NCBI RefSeq assembly: GCF_910577135.1
Contig: NZ_CAJTLL010000005.1
Span: 68,154-132,153 of the forward strand
Direction: 5' to 3'
DNA length: 64,000 bases
Source of the DNA: an uncultured Helicobacter sp.
Lineage (GTDB): Bacteria > Campylobacterota > Campylobacteria > Campylobacterales > Helicobacteraceae
Position numbers and translations under genes: made by a program. Below, in pieces: positions 1-7,637 of the stretch. Within the stretch, counting starts at the first letter, position 1; every line of letters begins with the position of its first letter. The notes beneath the pieces were generated by a model. It did not search any database and was not told where the DNA came from. It saw only the letters and a program-made list of their open reading frames with translations.

Positions 1-1
1 T

Positions 2-1375
2 GCCTTTCTAGCGTTTATAGGAACAATCGCCCTCAATGGCTTTGCCCCCTCTATCTCGCACATTAGTGATACGCAAAGCCACTACTACACATTAATGCAC
101 AATTATGGCATTATGCAGATGTCCTGCCGTTTATGGCAGGAGCTTTTTGGCTTTGTGTTGCTTAAAAAGGCATTGCTTGATACATTATATATTAATATCG
201 CCGATACTTACTTGCATATCGCCCTTGATGTGTTATTTGCCTGTGGGTATTTCGCGGCATTTGCGAGTTTTGCATTACTTTGCATAGGAAGTGTATCGCC
301 TAAAGCATCTGCCCCTAAGGATTCTGCCCTTACAAAAGAGGAATATGCTTCTACTACATTCACAGAATCTCGTTCTTTTAAACAATTCTTTACTATGGTG
401 TTTTTTCTCATTTTTGTATATATTGCCTTTAATATCAGTATTCACCTGCAGCCATTAGCTAAGAATCAGCCCTATCCGCCGCTTTTAAGCACACAGATTT
501 TAAAACATAATCAATCCTATATCCAAGTGAGTATGCAAGGGGTGGATAGCCTTATACGTATGAATGATTTACCCGCATTAGAAGCAAAAATCAAAGCAAA
601 TCTCACAGATTTTGAATCTCAGCTCAATACTGATATAGAATCTATCCTCAATGAATACTTGGTCCAAAAAGAGATGATTATAGACCAGTATTCACAATGG
701 TATTTTAGCGTTTATGGCGAATACACAAGGCTTTTTTATGCGGCTATTGGCAAGGGTGAGGATATAGCTCAAGAGCAATTTATATTTTTACTCAAAGCTC
801 ATACACCCTATGATTTGCAAGAACATCTTAACGCCCTTTATGATAAACATTTCCAAGCACTCAAAACGCGCCTAGAGCAGAGCTTTAGCTTTTTTAAAGT
901 GCATAAAAATGCAAATAATATCCCTATCGCTCAAGTGCTTTCTTTTGATGAATTTACCCAAAAGCTCAATTTGCTTAATCCTCGTGCTACTGATGGTGTA
1001 GCAGCACTTCTAAGTGCAAGTGTGGCAGGGGCGATGATACTTAAGGCTTCAGGTAAAGCCATTGCTAAGACAAGTGCAAAGGTTGTGAGTAAAAGTGTAG
1101 CGAAAAAGGGATTGGGAGGGGCGATTAGCGCAGGGGGAGGCTCACTTTTATGCGGGGGATTTGCTCCCTTATGTGCGATAGGCTTTTTTGTCGCGAGCGA
1201 TTATGCGATTAATAGCGTTGATGAGGCTATTAATCAAGATGAGTTTAAAAGGGAAATGCGCGAAGGATTTAACTCTTGGGAACTTCAGCTAAAAAACAGC
1301 CTGATTAGCTATAATTCGCAACTTTCACATCAAATCTTAGAACAGCTAAGTTTAACTGATGAGATAAAGGAGTAG
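2..1375 (+). CDS. Membrane protein of unknown function, 5' end cut by the window
   Basis: The reading frame is open from base 2 and runs without a start codon into the ATG at 95, so the gene begins before the window. The visible 457 residues hold hydrophobic segments near the N-terminus, another around bases 385-440, a helical middle part with several Gln/Glu-rich stretches, and a Gly/Ala-rich hydrophobic stretch near the C-terminus (bases about 1000-1210) that resembles a glycine-zipper membrane segment. The stop is five bases before the next gene, so the two are probably cotranscribed. I do not recognise the family and assign no function. Confidence 0.75.
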   Translation, partial: AFLAFIGTIALNGFAPSISHISDTQSHYYTLMHNYGIMQMSCRLWQELFGFVLLKKALLDTLYINIADTYLHIALDVLFACGYFAAFASFALLCIGSVSPKASAPKDSALTKEEYASTTFTESRSFKQFFTMVFFLIFVYIAFNISIHLQPLAKNQPYPPLLSTQILKHNQSYIQVSMQGVDSLIRMNDLPALEAKIKANLTDFESQLNTDIESILNEYLVQKEMIIDQYSQWYFSVYGEYTRLFYAAIGKGEDIAQEQFIFLLKAHTPYDLQEHLNALYDKHFQALKTRLEQSFSFFKVHKNANNIPIAQVLSFDEFTQKLNLLNPRATDGVAALLSASVAGAMILKASGKAIAKTSAKVVSKSVAKKGLGGAISAGGGSLLCGGFAPLCAIGFFVASDYAINSVDEAINQDEFKREMREGFNSWELQLKNSLISYNSQLSHQILEQLSLTDEIKE

Positions 1376-1380
1376 GCAAG

Positions 1381-1938
1381 GTGAAAGCAATGAACTTTTG
1401 GGTGTTTGCAGGTGCAGCGATACTTTTTGCTTGTATTGTTGTGTTAGCAAATTACACCGTGCAGTATCCTGTGCTTGGGACCCCTCTTACTTATGGTGCA
1501 CTGACTTATCCGCTAAGCTTTTTGTTGATGGATATTTTGAGCGAAAAATATAACAAGCCACAGGTGCTTAAAACGCTTTGGGTGGGGCTACTTCTCGCCT
1601 TTATTCCCTCGCTTTTAGCAAGTGAAGCACGTATTGCTATTGCAAGTGTGTGTGCGTTTTTTATCTCACAGAATCTTGATGTGCATCTCTTTTACTATCT
1701 TAAAAACTGCTTTCCTAGCCTTTGGTGGCTACGTAATAACGCAAGCACAATGATTTCACAATTTATCGATACGATGATTTTCTTTCATATCGCCTTTTTA
1801 TTTATTTATCCGTGGGAGCAGGTTATGGCTATGTTACTAGCTGATTTTTGCATTAAGGCATTTCTTGCTTTATGCGATACACCATTTTTCTATGTCTTTG
1901 CCATACGCAAAAGTAAGCCCAAAATCCATACTAAATAA
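1381..1938 (+). CDS. Queuosine precursor transporter, YhhQ/VUT family
   Basis: This 185-residue integral membrane protein starts with GTG right after the preceding stop. It has about six hydrophobic segments. The conserved family signature is visible as a run of arginine, two asparagines and alanine-serine-threonine followed by ISQFIDT around residues 115-130. Family members import 7-cyano- or 7-aminomethyl-7-deazaguanine for tRNA queuosine synthesis. No queuosine-synthesis gene lies next to it here. The assignment rests on family resemblance (formerly DUF165); the exact substrate is inferred. Confidence 0.8.
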   Translation: MKAMNFWVFAGAAILFACIVVLANYTVQYPVLGTPLTYGALTYPLSFLLMDILSEKYNKPQVLKTLWVGLLLAFIPSLLASEARIAIASVCAFFISQNLDVHLFYYLKNCFPSLWWLRNNASTMISQFIDTMIFFHIAFLFIYPWEQVMAMLLADFCIKAFLALCDTPFFYVFAIRKSKPKIHTK

Positions 1939-1947
1939 GGAGCTAAG

Positions 1948-2733
1948 ATGTATTTTTCCAATAAAGTTTCGCGACTTTTTGGTCGTTTCGCCTCTTATGA
2001 GTTTTTTTCCCCATTGCAAACCTTCATTAATACCGTATATGTCAAAATCTTTCATATTGAGCTTGATGAGTTTGCTCCTGCATCCTCTTATCCATCGCTT
2101 AATGCGCTTTTTACTCGTGCTTTGAGTGTTAAGCGAAGCATTAATCCTAATCCTATCGTGCTTATCTCTCCGTGTGATTCGCTGATTACACAAATAGGCA
2201 AAACAAGTGAAAAAAATGCCCTACAAATCAAGGGTATGGAATATTCTGTTGAAGAACTTCTAGGGCAAAAGCTTGATAGGGAGCTGCATTATATTAATTT
2301 CTACCTTTCTCCAAGGGATTATCATCGCTATCACGCCCCTTGTGATATGGAAATTTATGAGGTGCGGTATTTTGGTGGAGAATTGCTCCCTGTAAATACG
2401 CCATCATTGCGCAAAAATCAAGATTTGTTTGTGAGAAATGAACGTGTGGTAGTAGTAGCCAAGACTTCTAGTGGCAAGTGGGTATATTTTGTCGCTATAG
2501 GTGCGCTCAATGTGGGCAGTATGGTAATGCACTTTGAAAGCAAGATTCAAAGTAATGCTAAAGCACATAATATCTGCTATACCTATCGCACACCTATTGC
2601 GATTAGAAAGGGTGAGGAGCTGGGTATGTTTAAGATGGGTTCTACTATCGTGCTATTTATGGAACAGATGATTCCAGATATTAACATTGGACAAAAGGTG
2701 AAATTTGCCCAAGATATAGGCACATACGCATAA
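1948..2733 (+). CDS. psd: Phosphatidylserine decarboxylase proenzyme
   Basis: Psd converts phosphatidylserine to phosphatidylethanolamine at the inner membrane. The 261-residue length fits the short Helicobacter form. The self-cleavage site is visible as MGSTIV at residues 230-235, where the Ser of GST (residue 232) becomes the pyruvoyl group. The upstream conserved block around SPRDYHRYHAP (121-131) is also present. An AAGGAG ribosome site precedes the ATG. The gene sits between the YhhQ-like transporter and nadA in a plus-strand run. Confidence 0.93.
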   Translation: MYFSNKVSRLFGRFASYEFFSPLQTFINTVYVKIFHIELDEFAPASSYPSLNALFTRALSVKRSINPNPIVLISPCDSLITQIGKTSEKNALQIKGMEYSVEELLGQKLDRELHYINFYLSPRDYHRYHAPCDMEIYEVRYFGGELLPVNTPSLRKNQDLFVRNERVVVVAKTSSGKWVYFVAIGALNVGSMVMHFESKIQSNAKAHNICYTYRTPIAIRKGEELGMFKMGSTIVLFMEQMIPDINIGQKVKFAQDIGTYA

Positions 2734-2769
2734 GATTCTATAAAATCACTACATTTAAGGAAAGATAAG

Positions 2770-3783
2770 ATGTCGGCTCATATTTATAATGAAATCAAGG
2801 ATTTGCTCCATAAGCTCGATGGGCTTTTGGTAGCGCATTATTATCAAAAAGATGAGATTGTAGCCCTAGCAGATTTATGCGGTGATAGCCTAGAGCTATC
2901 GCGTAAGGCAAGTATGAGTGAAAAGCCCCTTATTGTATTTTGCGGTGTGGCTTTTATGGGGCAGAGTGTAAAAGTCCTAGCTCCGCAAAAACGCGTCATA
3001 ATGCCCCGTTTAGCGTGCTGCTCAATGGCAAGAATGATAGATAGCGATTATTATGATGAGAGTATTAAAACCTTAGAATCTTATGGCATAGACAAAGATT
3101 CTATCTTTCCTATTACCTATATCAACTCAAATGCCGATGTCAAGGCGAAAGTCGCGCAAATGGGTGGGCTTGTCTGCACGAGTGCGAATGCGCAAAAGAT
3201 TTTTGACTTCGCCTTGCAAAAGGGCAAAAAAATCTTTTTTCTGCCCGATAGATGTTTAGGAGAGAATCTCGCTCGGGCAAGTGGCAAAAGCTCTGCCTTA
3301 CTTGGCAGGGATAGCCAAGAGCAGATGAGGGAAGCACAAGTGATTTGCTATGATGGATTCTGCTCTGTGCATCAGCTTTTCACGCCCGATGATGTGCGAT
3401 TCTACCGCAATAAGTTTGCAGATATTAAAATCGCCCTTCACCCTGAATGCGACCCTAGTGTCGTAGAAATGGCGGATTTTGTAGGCTCGACTAGTCAAAT
3501 TATCAAATATGTCCAAGATTTGCCACTAGAGCAGAGAGTAGCCGTAGGGACGGAGTTTAACCTCGTTAATCGTCTGCGCCCTAAATATAATGGCAAACAA
3601 ACAACCTTTGTGCTAAGTGCGAGTAAGCCCCAATGCCCTACGATGAATGAAACCACCTTAGAGGACATACGCGATGTGCTTTTAGCCTATGAGGATAAAA
3701 AGCCTATAAATGAGGTGTTTTTAGACAATGAGATTCAAAAATGGGCAAAAATCGCCCTAGATAGAATGCTAGAGCTATCATAG
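2770..3783 (+). CDS. nadA: Quinolinate synthase A
   Basis: NadA condenses iminoaspartate with dihydroxyacetone phosphate to quinolinate in de novo NAD synthesis, using a 4Fe-4S cluster. The 337 residues begin with the family's [13 protein letters not shown] block (about residues 18-30). They contain the three spaced cysteine regions expected for the cluster (near CCSMARM, CTSAN and CPTMNE) and the HPECDP motif. AAGGA lies upstream of the ATG. nadC and nadB are not in the window. A rho-independent hairpin follows about 90 bases downstream. Confidence 0.95.
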   Translation: MSAHIYNEIKDLLHKLDGLLVAHYYQKDEIVALADLCGDSLELSRKASMSEKPLIVFCGVAFMGQSVKVLAPQKRVIMPRLACCSMARMIDSDYYDESIKTLESYGIDKDSIFPITYINSNADVKAKVAQMGGLVCTSANAQKIFDFALQKGKKIFFLPDRCLGENLARASGKSSALLGRDSQEQMREAQVICYDGFCSVHQLFTPDDVRFYRNKFADIKIALHPECDPSVVEMADFVGSTSQIIKYVQDLPLEQRVAVGTEFNLVNRLRPKYNGKQTTFVLSASKPQCPTMNETTLEDIRDVLLAYEDKKPINEVFLDNEIQKWAKIALDRMLELS

Positions 3784-3873
3784 GGCAGTGGCATTATTTT
3801 AACCCTTCTTTTATGGAGATTGCTTTAAATTTCTTTGCATAAGAGGTTATTTCTTTTCTCTCCTTGGTAGAAT

Positions 3874-3906
3874 CTGCTTTTGCACCCCTTCAAAAGCAGG
3901 GTTTTA
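3874..3906 (+). terminator. Rho-independent terminator after nadA
   Basis: Inverted arms CTGCTTTTG (3874-3882) and CAAAAGCAG (3891-3899) form a perfect 9-bp stem with an 8-base loop, followed by a T-rich run. It lies about 90 bases after the nadA stop and would end the upstream plus-strand transcript. Confidence 0.7.
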
Positions 3907-4029
3907 TTCGTTTCCCACTCAATTCTTTTTTCTTTTTTTGTGGATTTGGCTCCTACTCATTCCCCCTCTCTCGCGGAAAATTACTTTATCTCTCACCCTT
4001 TTTTTGCGGAAGGTGAGCTCATCTCTTAT

Positions 4030-4050
4030 CCCCCCCCCCCCTTTTTTTTT
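4030..4050 (+). repeat. C12-T9 homopolymer tract in a gene-free stretch
   Basis: Twelve C followed by nine T sit in the 350-base gap between the nadA terminator and the secreted-peptide gene. Around it are Gly/Pro-coding low-complexity words but no convincing gene. Tracts of this length slip readily in Helicobacter. Here it lies about 205 bases upstream of the peptide gene and could alter promoter spacing or be a relic of a former coding region. Confidence 0.6.
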
Positions 4051-4255
4051 GGCGGTGGTAAGTATTGCAGGGGGTTAGGGGGAGGGCAAAGTTTCTATAT
4101 ATTATAAAAAGCCTAAAGTTAGAAAATACTTTACTTTTTGTAACTTTAATATACAAATTCGTTTTTTTAATCATAATATTAGGAATTATTACTAATAATG
4201 TAATCATTTCCTTTGAAACATCAAGGTGAAACAAAATTTTTTTAGGAGGTCTGTT

Positions 4256-4522
4256 ATGAGACAGATTTGTGCTTTATTGTTGGTGTCAGTTTTATTTGGA
4301 GCGACTAGCCTAGCGGCTGTTGAGGGTATAGCTTCCAACGCAGGGGAATTGCAAAAAAGTGAAAAAGCTTTGCTTTTTGGTGATAATGTGCAAAATCTCA
4401 ATGTAGAGACTTTGAGCGAAAAAGAAATGCAAGAAACTCAAGGTGAGTTTTGGGGTGGATTAACCGCTGGACTTATCGTTTTAGCAGTAGAAAAAATCGG
4501 CGATAAAAATGGGTGGTGGTAA
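4256..4522 (+). CDS. Small secreted peptide with a bacteriocin-like leader motif
   Basis: The ATG at 4256 is chosen because a perfect AGGAGG lies eight bases upstream; a longer in-frame ATG at 4226 has no such site. The 88-residue product has an N-terminal Sec-like signal (about residues 1-20), a middle acidic part, then LSEKEMQETQGEFWGG followed by a hydrophobic tail ending in GWW. The LSEKE(M/L)...G-GG pattern is that of double-glycine leaders of class II bacteriocins and ComC-like peptides, but here it follows a signal peptide. The next gene is an outer-membrane protein. Function is unknown; the toxin or signal idea is inference. Confidence 0.7.
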   Translation: MRQICALLLVSVLFGATSLAAVEGIASNAGELQKSEKALLFGDNVQNLNVETLSEKEMQETQGEFWGGLTAGLIVLAVEKIGDKNGWW

Positions 4523-4531
4523 AAACCACCC
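4511..4531 (+). promoter_or_regulatory. Hairpin over the peptide stop codon
   Basis: Arms GGGTGGT (4511-4517) and ACCACCC (4525-4531) are perfectly complementary with a 7-base loop that contains the stop codon. No T-run follows, and a strong AAGGAGG for the next gene lies about 20 bases downstream. It may set the ratio of peptide to outer-membrane protein by processing or attenuation. Confidence 0.45.
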
Positions 4532-4557
4532 CACCTATATAAAAAGGAGGGTATCTT

Positions 4558-5193
4558 ATGTTTGCTTTCAAATCAAAATCTTTGTTTTCTTTGGGAATCT
4601 TAGCATTACTCCCTTGCCTTATCTTTGCCACGGACTGCACTGATTCAAATTGCAAAAACTTCCGCATAGGGCTTGGAGGAGCCTATCATAATCTAGATTC
4701 TAAAGATGCGCAAATAAGCAGTGTAGGAGGATATCTCGCCTTTAGTGCACGTGGCACTCTTAAGAACCGTCTTGCTTCCGAACTTGGTGGCAAAGTAGGG
4801 TTAGGCAGTGCTACAGCCTCTGGAGCTTACTTTGAATCTGATCTATACAGCAAAAGTAATCTTTCGCTATTCACTGATTTTTATTTTAAGATTGGGGTGA
4901 ATATCGCAAGTGCAAAAATGCCTTTATTTATCAATGCTGTTTATGGCTGGGATAATTTCTCTACAAATCTAAAAAGCAAGGGAATAGGGCTTTCCCGTCA
5001 TTTTGCTGGAGGAGAGTTAGAGGGCTTCCTTCCTATGGGCGACACTTCAAGTATAGAATATCTCGCGGGATTTTATACCTTTTTAAATGGCGATTATGTA
5101 TTTGCTAATACCAATACTGCCTCAAAGCTACGAGGGACAAACTTTATGGCAAAAGTCAGCGTGGGCTACACAAAGGATATTAATCCGCAATAG
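4558..5193 (+). CDS. Outer-membrane beta-barrel protein
   Basis: The 211-residue product has a signal peptide ending near ATDC, then alternating hydrophobic/aromatic strands separated by Gly/Ser-rich turns, typical of small Helicobacter outer-membrane proteins. A strong AAGGAGG precedes the ATG. It follows the small secreted peptide gene after 35 bases and is probably cotranscribed with it. The reading frame ends in DINPQ without the usual terminal phenylalanine, and DNA directly downstream resembles a displaced copy of one of its own segments, so the C-terminus may be truncated. Confidence 0.75.
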   Translation: MFAFKSKSLFSLGILALLPCLIFATDCTDSNCKNFRIGLGGAYHNLDSKDAQISSVGGYLAFSARGTLKNRLASELGGKVGLGSATASGAYFESDLYSKSNLSLFTDFYFKIGVNIASAKMPLFINAVYGWDNFSTNLKSKGIGLSRHFAGGELEGFLPMGDTSSIEYLAGFYTFLNGDYVFANTNTASKLRGTNFMAKVSVGYTKDINPQ

Positions 5194-5300
5194 GTATGCT
5201 AGAATTTGGAATCTCCCTTTAGCGTTGCCATTAAGGCACAAAATCGCTAGGCAAGTTTTGGCGATTGTGCCTGATGGGCGATACTTCACAAATGGCTAAA
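5194..5300 (+). pseudogene. Degenerate duplicate of part of the upstream barrel gene
   Basis: Bases about 5267-5295 resemble bases about 5030-5058 of the upstream gene: the first copy encodes LPMGDTSS and the second MGDTSQ in another frame. No start or ribosome site is present. This is best read as a leftover of a tandem paralogue or of the original C-terminus after an internal rearrangement. Confidence 0.4.
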
Positions 5301-5339
5301 CTCGCGCAAAGTAGAGTAGGATAGAGTAGGCAAAACAAA

Positions 5340-5633
5340 TTATAAAATAAACCATAGACTGATTATTAAAAGTAAGCCTAACAGAAGTGCCATTACCTCA
5401 CTATCTGTAATTTTTTTTCTTTTATGTTTCTTTCTCTTGTAAAAAATGCCTTTTATTTCTGTACCTTTACTATCTACTTTAATGATTCCGTAGATATTTT
5501 TCTCCAATTTTTTATTCCTAAGTGCCCTTTTAGCTGCATTTTGAGCCTCTTTTACACTATTGAATGGAGAGCGGTTTATGATTTTTTTATTATTCGTGTT
5601 TGGGTCTATTTCTGCTAGGTAAATATTTTTCAT
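5340..5633 (-). CDS. Small lysine-rich protein with a C-terminal membrane segment
   Basis: A 97-residue product with a basic N-terminal domain of alternating charged and hydrophobic residues, a KRKKHKRKK cluster around residues 66-74 and one hydrophobic helix at the very C-terminus (about 80-97). The layout suggests a cytoplasmic domain anchored by its tail. The start has only a weak purine-rich site. No family is recognised. It is convergent with the barrel gene and upstream-facing to nothing obvious. Confidence 0.55.
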   Translation of the reverse strand: MKNIYLAEIDPNTNNKKIINRSPFNSVKEAQNAAKRALRNKKLEKNIYGIIKVDSKGTEIKGIFYKRKKHKRKKITDSEVMALLLGLLLIISLWFIL

Positions 5634-5684
5634 TATTGCATTCTTTTTGATTTGGTTTTGCTTAAATTAAGGAAATTTAAAATT

Positions 5685-6254
5685 TTAGAGATATGCTTTT
5701 AAAAGAGGTAATTGCAATTCCTCGTAGAGTTCCTTTGCCTTTGCTTTGCCACATAGCTCCTCGACAATGCTAAGGGCAAATACCCCAGCCGTAGCCGGAG
5801 CTGCTGATGTGATAATATTGCCATTTTTTACAACAGCTTTTGTGTTTTTTGTCTTACCTTGCATATTGATTTCGCTCTCACAGCCCGGATAACAAGTAAA
5901 ATCCCCTTCAAGCACCCCAGCCTTATCAAGCACGATAGGGGAAGCGCAAATAGCAGCTATGAGCTTTTGCTCTTGCTTGAAAGTGGTAAGCCAGAGCTTG
6001 ATAAGCTCATTACTAGCGAGATTCTGCATACCATTATAGCCTCCAGCTAAAGCAATTGCGTCAAAATCCTCCATATCAAGCTCGGGTAGGACAGAATCTG
6101 CTTCTATCACAATATGATGTGCTCCAAGTATGCGTTTATGAGAATCTAAACTTGCCATCACTACACGCACTCCAGCTCGACGCAAAATATCGACTATACT
6201 TACAAGTTCTATCTCCTCAAATCCCCTTGCAACAGGCACTAAAACATTTTTCAC
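5685..6254 (-). CDS. DJ-1/PfpI family protein
   Basis: The 189-residue protein has the DJ-1/PfpI fold signature: the acidic nucleophile partner in GFEEIE (residues 11-16), the DAIALAGGYNG loop (65-75) and the nucleophile-elbow cysteine in ICASP (C103). Relatives act as glyoxalase/deglycase-like enzymes, chaperones or stress proteins; the exact reaction cannot be told from sequence. The gene's promoter side faces the left attachment site of the integrated element, so before integration it would have stood directly beside dif and xerH. Confidence 0.88.
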   Translation of the reverse strand: MKNVLVPVARGFEEIELVSIVDILRRAGVRVVMASLDSHKRILGAHHIVIEADSVLPELDMEDFDAIALAGGYNGMQNLASNELIKLWLTTFKQEQKLIAAICASPIVLDKAGVLEGDFTCYPGCESEINMQGKTKNTKAVVKNGNIITSAAPATAGVFALSIVEELCGKAKAKELYEELQLPLLKAYL

Positions 6255-6403
6255 TTAAACACTCCTTGATGTGATTTTGTCCTTATTAAAAAACGCACAG
6301 ATTCTAACATTTTTTAATGTAAGAACAGATTAGACTTAATAGATATTTTTTGATTTTGGTAAATTTTATATGCAAATGCAGTAGAAAGTAGGGCTAGTGC
6401 CTT

Positions 6404-6619
6404 TTATATAAAAGTTTGAAAAGTATAGTTTTCAGTAGAAGTTGTTTCAGTCTTTATTGCTTTAAGTGTAAATCTTTTGTGTAGTCTTAGTGCAGCCGAG
6501 GCGGTGCAAATGCCACGTAAGGTATCGATTTTAAGCATTTGTGTGTCGATTTTGTCTAAAAAGAGATGTTCATAACTTGACTTTAGAGCTTCAAAATCAT
6601 ATAATGCGCCCTGAAACAT
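6404..6619 (-). CDS. N-terminal part of the replication initiator, cut by integration
   Basis: This 71-codon frame starts at an ATG with AAAGGA about eight bases upstream and crosses the left att core; its last four residues are host-derived. If the two att cores are joined as in the excised circle, codon 67 (the F of ENYTF) continues without a frame change into NVFRVGRGVLKL at 16672 and on into the rep frame that ends at 16071. On its own the fragment has no recognised domain. The fusion inference rests on exact coordinate and frame matching that I checked base by base. Confidence 0.75.
   Translation of the reverse strand: MFQGALYDFEALKSSYEHLFLDKIDTQMLKIDTLRGICTASAALRLHKRFTLKAIKTETTSTENYTFQTFI
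6411..6437 (+). other. attL: left XerH dif half-site of the integrated element
   Basis: The 15-base core AAAGTATAGTTTTCA at 6420-6434 recurs exactly at 16674-16688. Left of the core, AAAGTTTGAA matches the known Helicobacter difH arm as I remember it; right of the core the sequence departs from dif, as expected for a host-arm/phage-arm hybrid. The core lies inside the 3' end of the left rep fragment. Confidence 0.85.
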
Positions 6620-6659
6620 TGCTAATTCCTTTGTCTTTGTTTCCTGATTTTTACCTACC

Positions 6660-6689
6660 CCTTGCAGGTTTTAACTTGCAAGGTTTTTT
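6660..6689 (+). promoter_or_regulatory. Hairpin upstream of rep: terminator or candidate double-strand origin
   Basis: Arms CCTTGCA (6660-6666) and TGCAAGG (6677-6683) form a perfect 7-bp stem, followed on the plus strand by six T. It would terminate plus-strand transcription, but no plus-strand element gene leads into it. It lies 41 bases upstream of the rep start, where rolling-circle elements often keep an origin hairpin. Confidence 0.4.
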
Positions 6690-6726
6690 ATGCCTTGAAT
6701 CTTACATTAAAAAACTTAAAAACCTT

Positions 6727-7017
6727 TTAAACCAAAAAAACCCCTAGTTTATCTCTTAGTTGCTGTGCCTGTGCGTTGTATTTGTTTGTCTGGGCTGGAG
6801 CCTGTGGGTAAGTAATGTGAGTAGTGTATGTGTAATACTTGCTTACTTTAATGCCCAAAAAGCGCCGCCAGTGCGTATGCTGCACCGAGTGTTTTATGTT
6901 GATTCTACTTTTCCATAGGTTGTAACTACTCATAGCCGCGTTATACGCTCTTATGTCTTTATCAATGTCAATCACCATTAAGAAAAAGCCAAAGTCGGGC
7001 GTGTGTGCGGTTTGCAT
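6727..7017 (-). CDS. Element protein of unknown function downstream of the holin
   Basis: The 96-residue frame starts one base after the holin stop, which indicates translational coupling. It is rich in Tyr, His and Gln, with HTHWRRFLGIKVSKYY in the middle and a Gln/Ala-rich C-terminus. No membrane segment or known motif is seen. In the circular form it is the last gene before rep. Function is unknown; a lysis accessory or structural role is possible from position only. Confidence 0.6.
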   Translation of the reverse strand: MQTAHTPDFGFFLMVIDIDKDIRAYNAAMSSYNLWKSRINIKHSVQHTHWRRFLGIKVSKYYTYTTHITYPQAPAQTNKYNAQAQQLRDKLGVFLV

Positions 7018-7018
7018 T

Positions 7019-7411
7019 CTATTTCTTTACTAGCTTAAAAATTTCTGCCGTTTTTTCAAACGTCTTGCCACCAAAGTAGAATCCATAAATAAGCATAGCG
7101 ATAGTAGAGTATAAGTCCATTATGTGCAGTGGCACTTTATTAATGAATGGTAGCACTATCACTATAACGGTATAGATAAGCATTATAATAGCTCGTATGT
7201 GGCGGTTAAGCCAAGAGCCGCTCTCTAAGTCTTTTTGATACCTTAGCGTGGCTTCACTCATTACCGCCTTGTCAAACTCTACCTCTAGTAAGGCAAATTC
7301 CTTTGTAATCTCACCCCTTATCATCTCTCGCTCGCTATCGCTAGGGATTTTGCTTATTGCCCGCTCGGCGGTTTTAAAGATATTTCGAAATACTGATAAT
7401 GCGCTACTCAT
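7019..7411 (-). CDS. Holin-like protein with membrane segments (3TM holin family)
   Basis: A 130-residue protein with an N-terminal helical, charged cytoplasmic part (residues 1-60), then GSWLNRHIRAI leading into two or three hydrophobic helices up to residue 115, and a basic end. This order and the SWL-R-R signature match the 3TM holin family of phages and gene-transfer agents (GTA_holin_3TM). AAAAGGGGGG lies upstream of the ATG. Downstream of the transglycosylase gene, it completes a lysis module. Holins form pores that release the muralytic enzyme. Confidence 0.75.
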   Translation of the reverse strand: MSSALSVFRNIFKTAERAISKIPSDSEREMIRGEITKEFALLEVEFDKAVMSEATLRYQKDLESGSWLNRHIRAIIMLIYTVIVIVLPFINKVPLHIMDLYSTIAMLIYGFYFGGKTFEKTAEIFKLVKK

Positions 7412-7475
7412 TTATGCCCCCTTTTCTTTCTTTTGCGTGGGATATTTCGCATATACCCCCTGACACAATAGCCCT

Positions 7476-7637
7476 TTACCTTAACTCTACCCTTTTTATT
7501 AAGGGCTTTTTTAGCACTTTTTTACGCGCGTTGCGTTGCGCTTGTGCTTTCTTTGTATTCCTTACATTTTGCGCGTATTCCCGCGCCCTTTCGTGTTCCC
7601 CAAATAAAGCTAAAAACTCTTTTTCCCAATCTTGCAT
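7476..7637 (-). CDS. Small basic protein between transglycosylase and holin
   Basis: A 53-residue frame starting with ATG directly after the transglycosylase stop. The N-terminus is acidic/aromatic (MQDWEKEFLALFGEHE) and the C-terminus strongly basic (KKAQAQRNARKKVLKK). A TAAAGG site lies about eight bases upstream. No membrane segment. It may be a lysis regulator or a small DNA/capsid-binding protein; its position within a tight operon supports that it is real. Confidence 0.6.
   Translation of the reverse strand: MQDWEKEFLALFGEHERAREYAQNVRNTKKAQAQRNARKKVLKKPLIKRVELR

Noticed and set aside
3880..4107. 75-codon frame spanning the C12-T9 tract
   Set aside because: Low-complexity text, no ribosome site, starts inside the nadA terminator hairpin.
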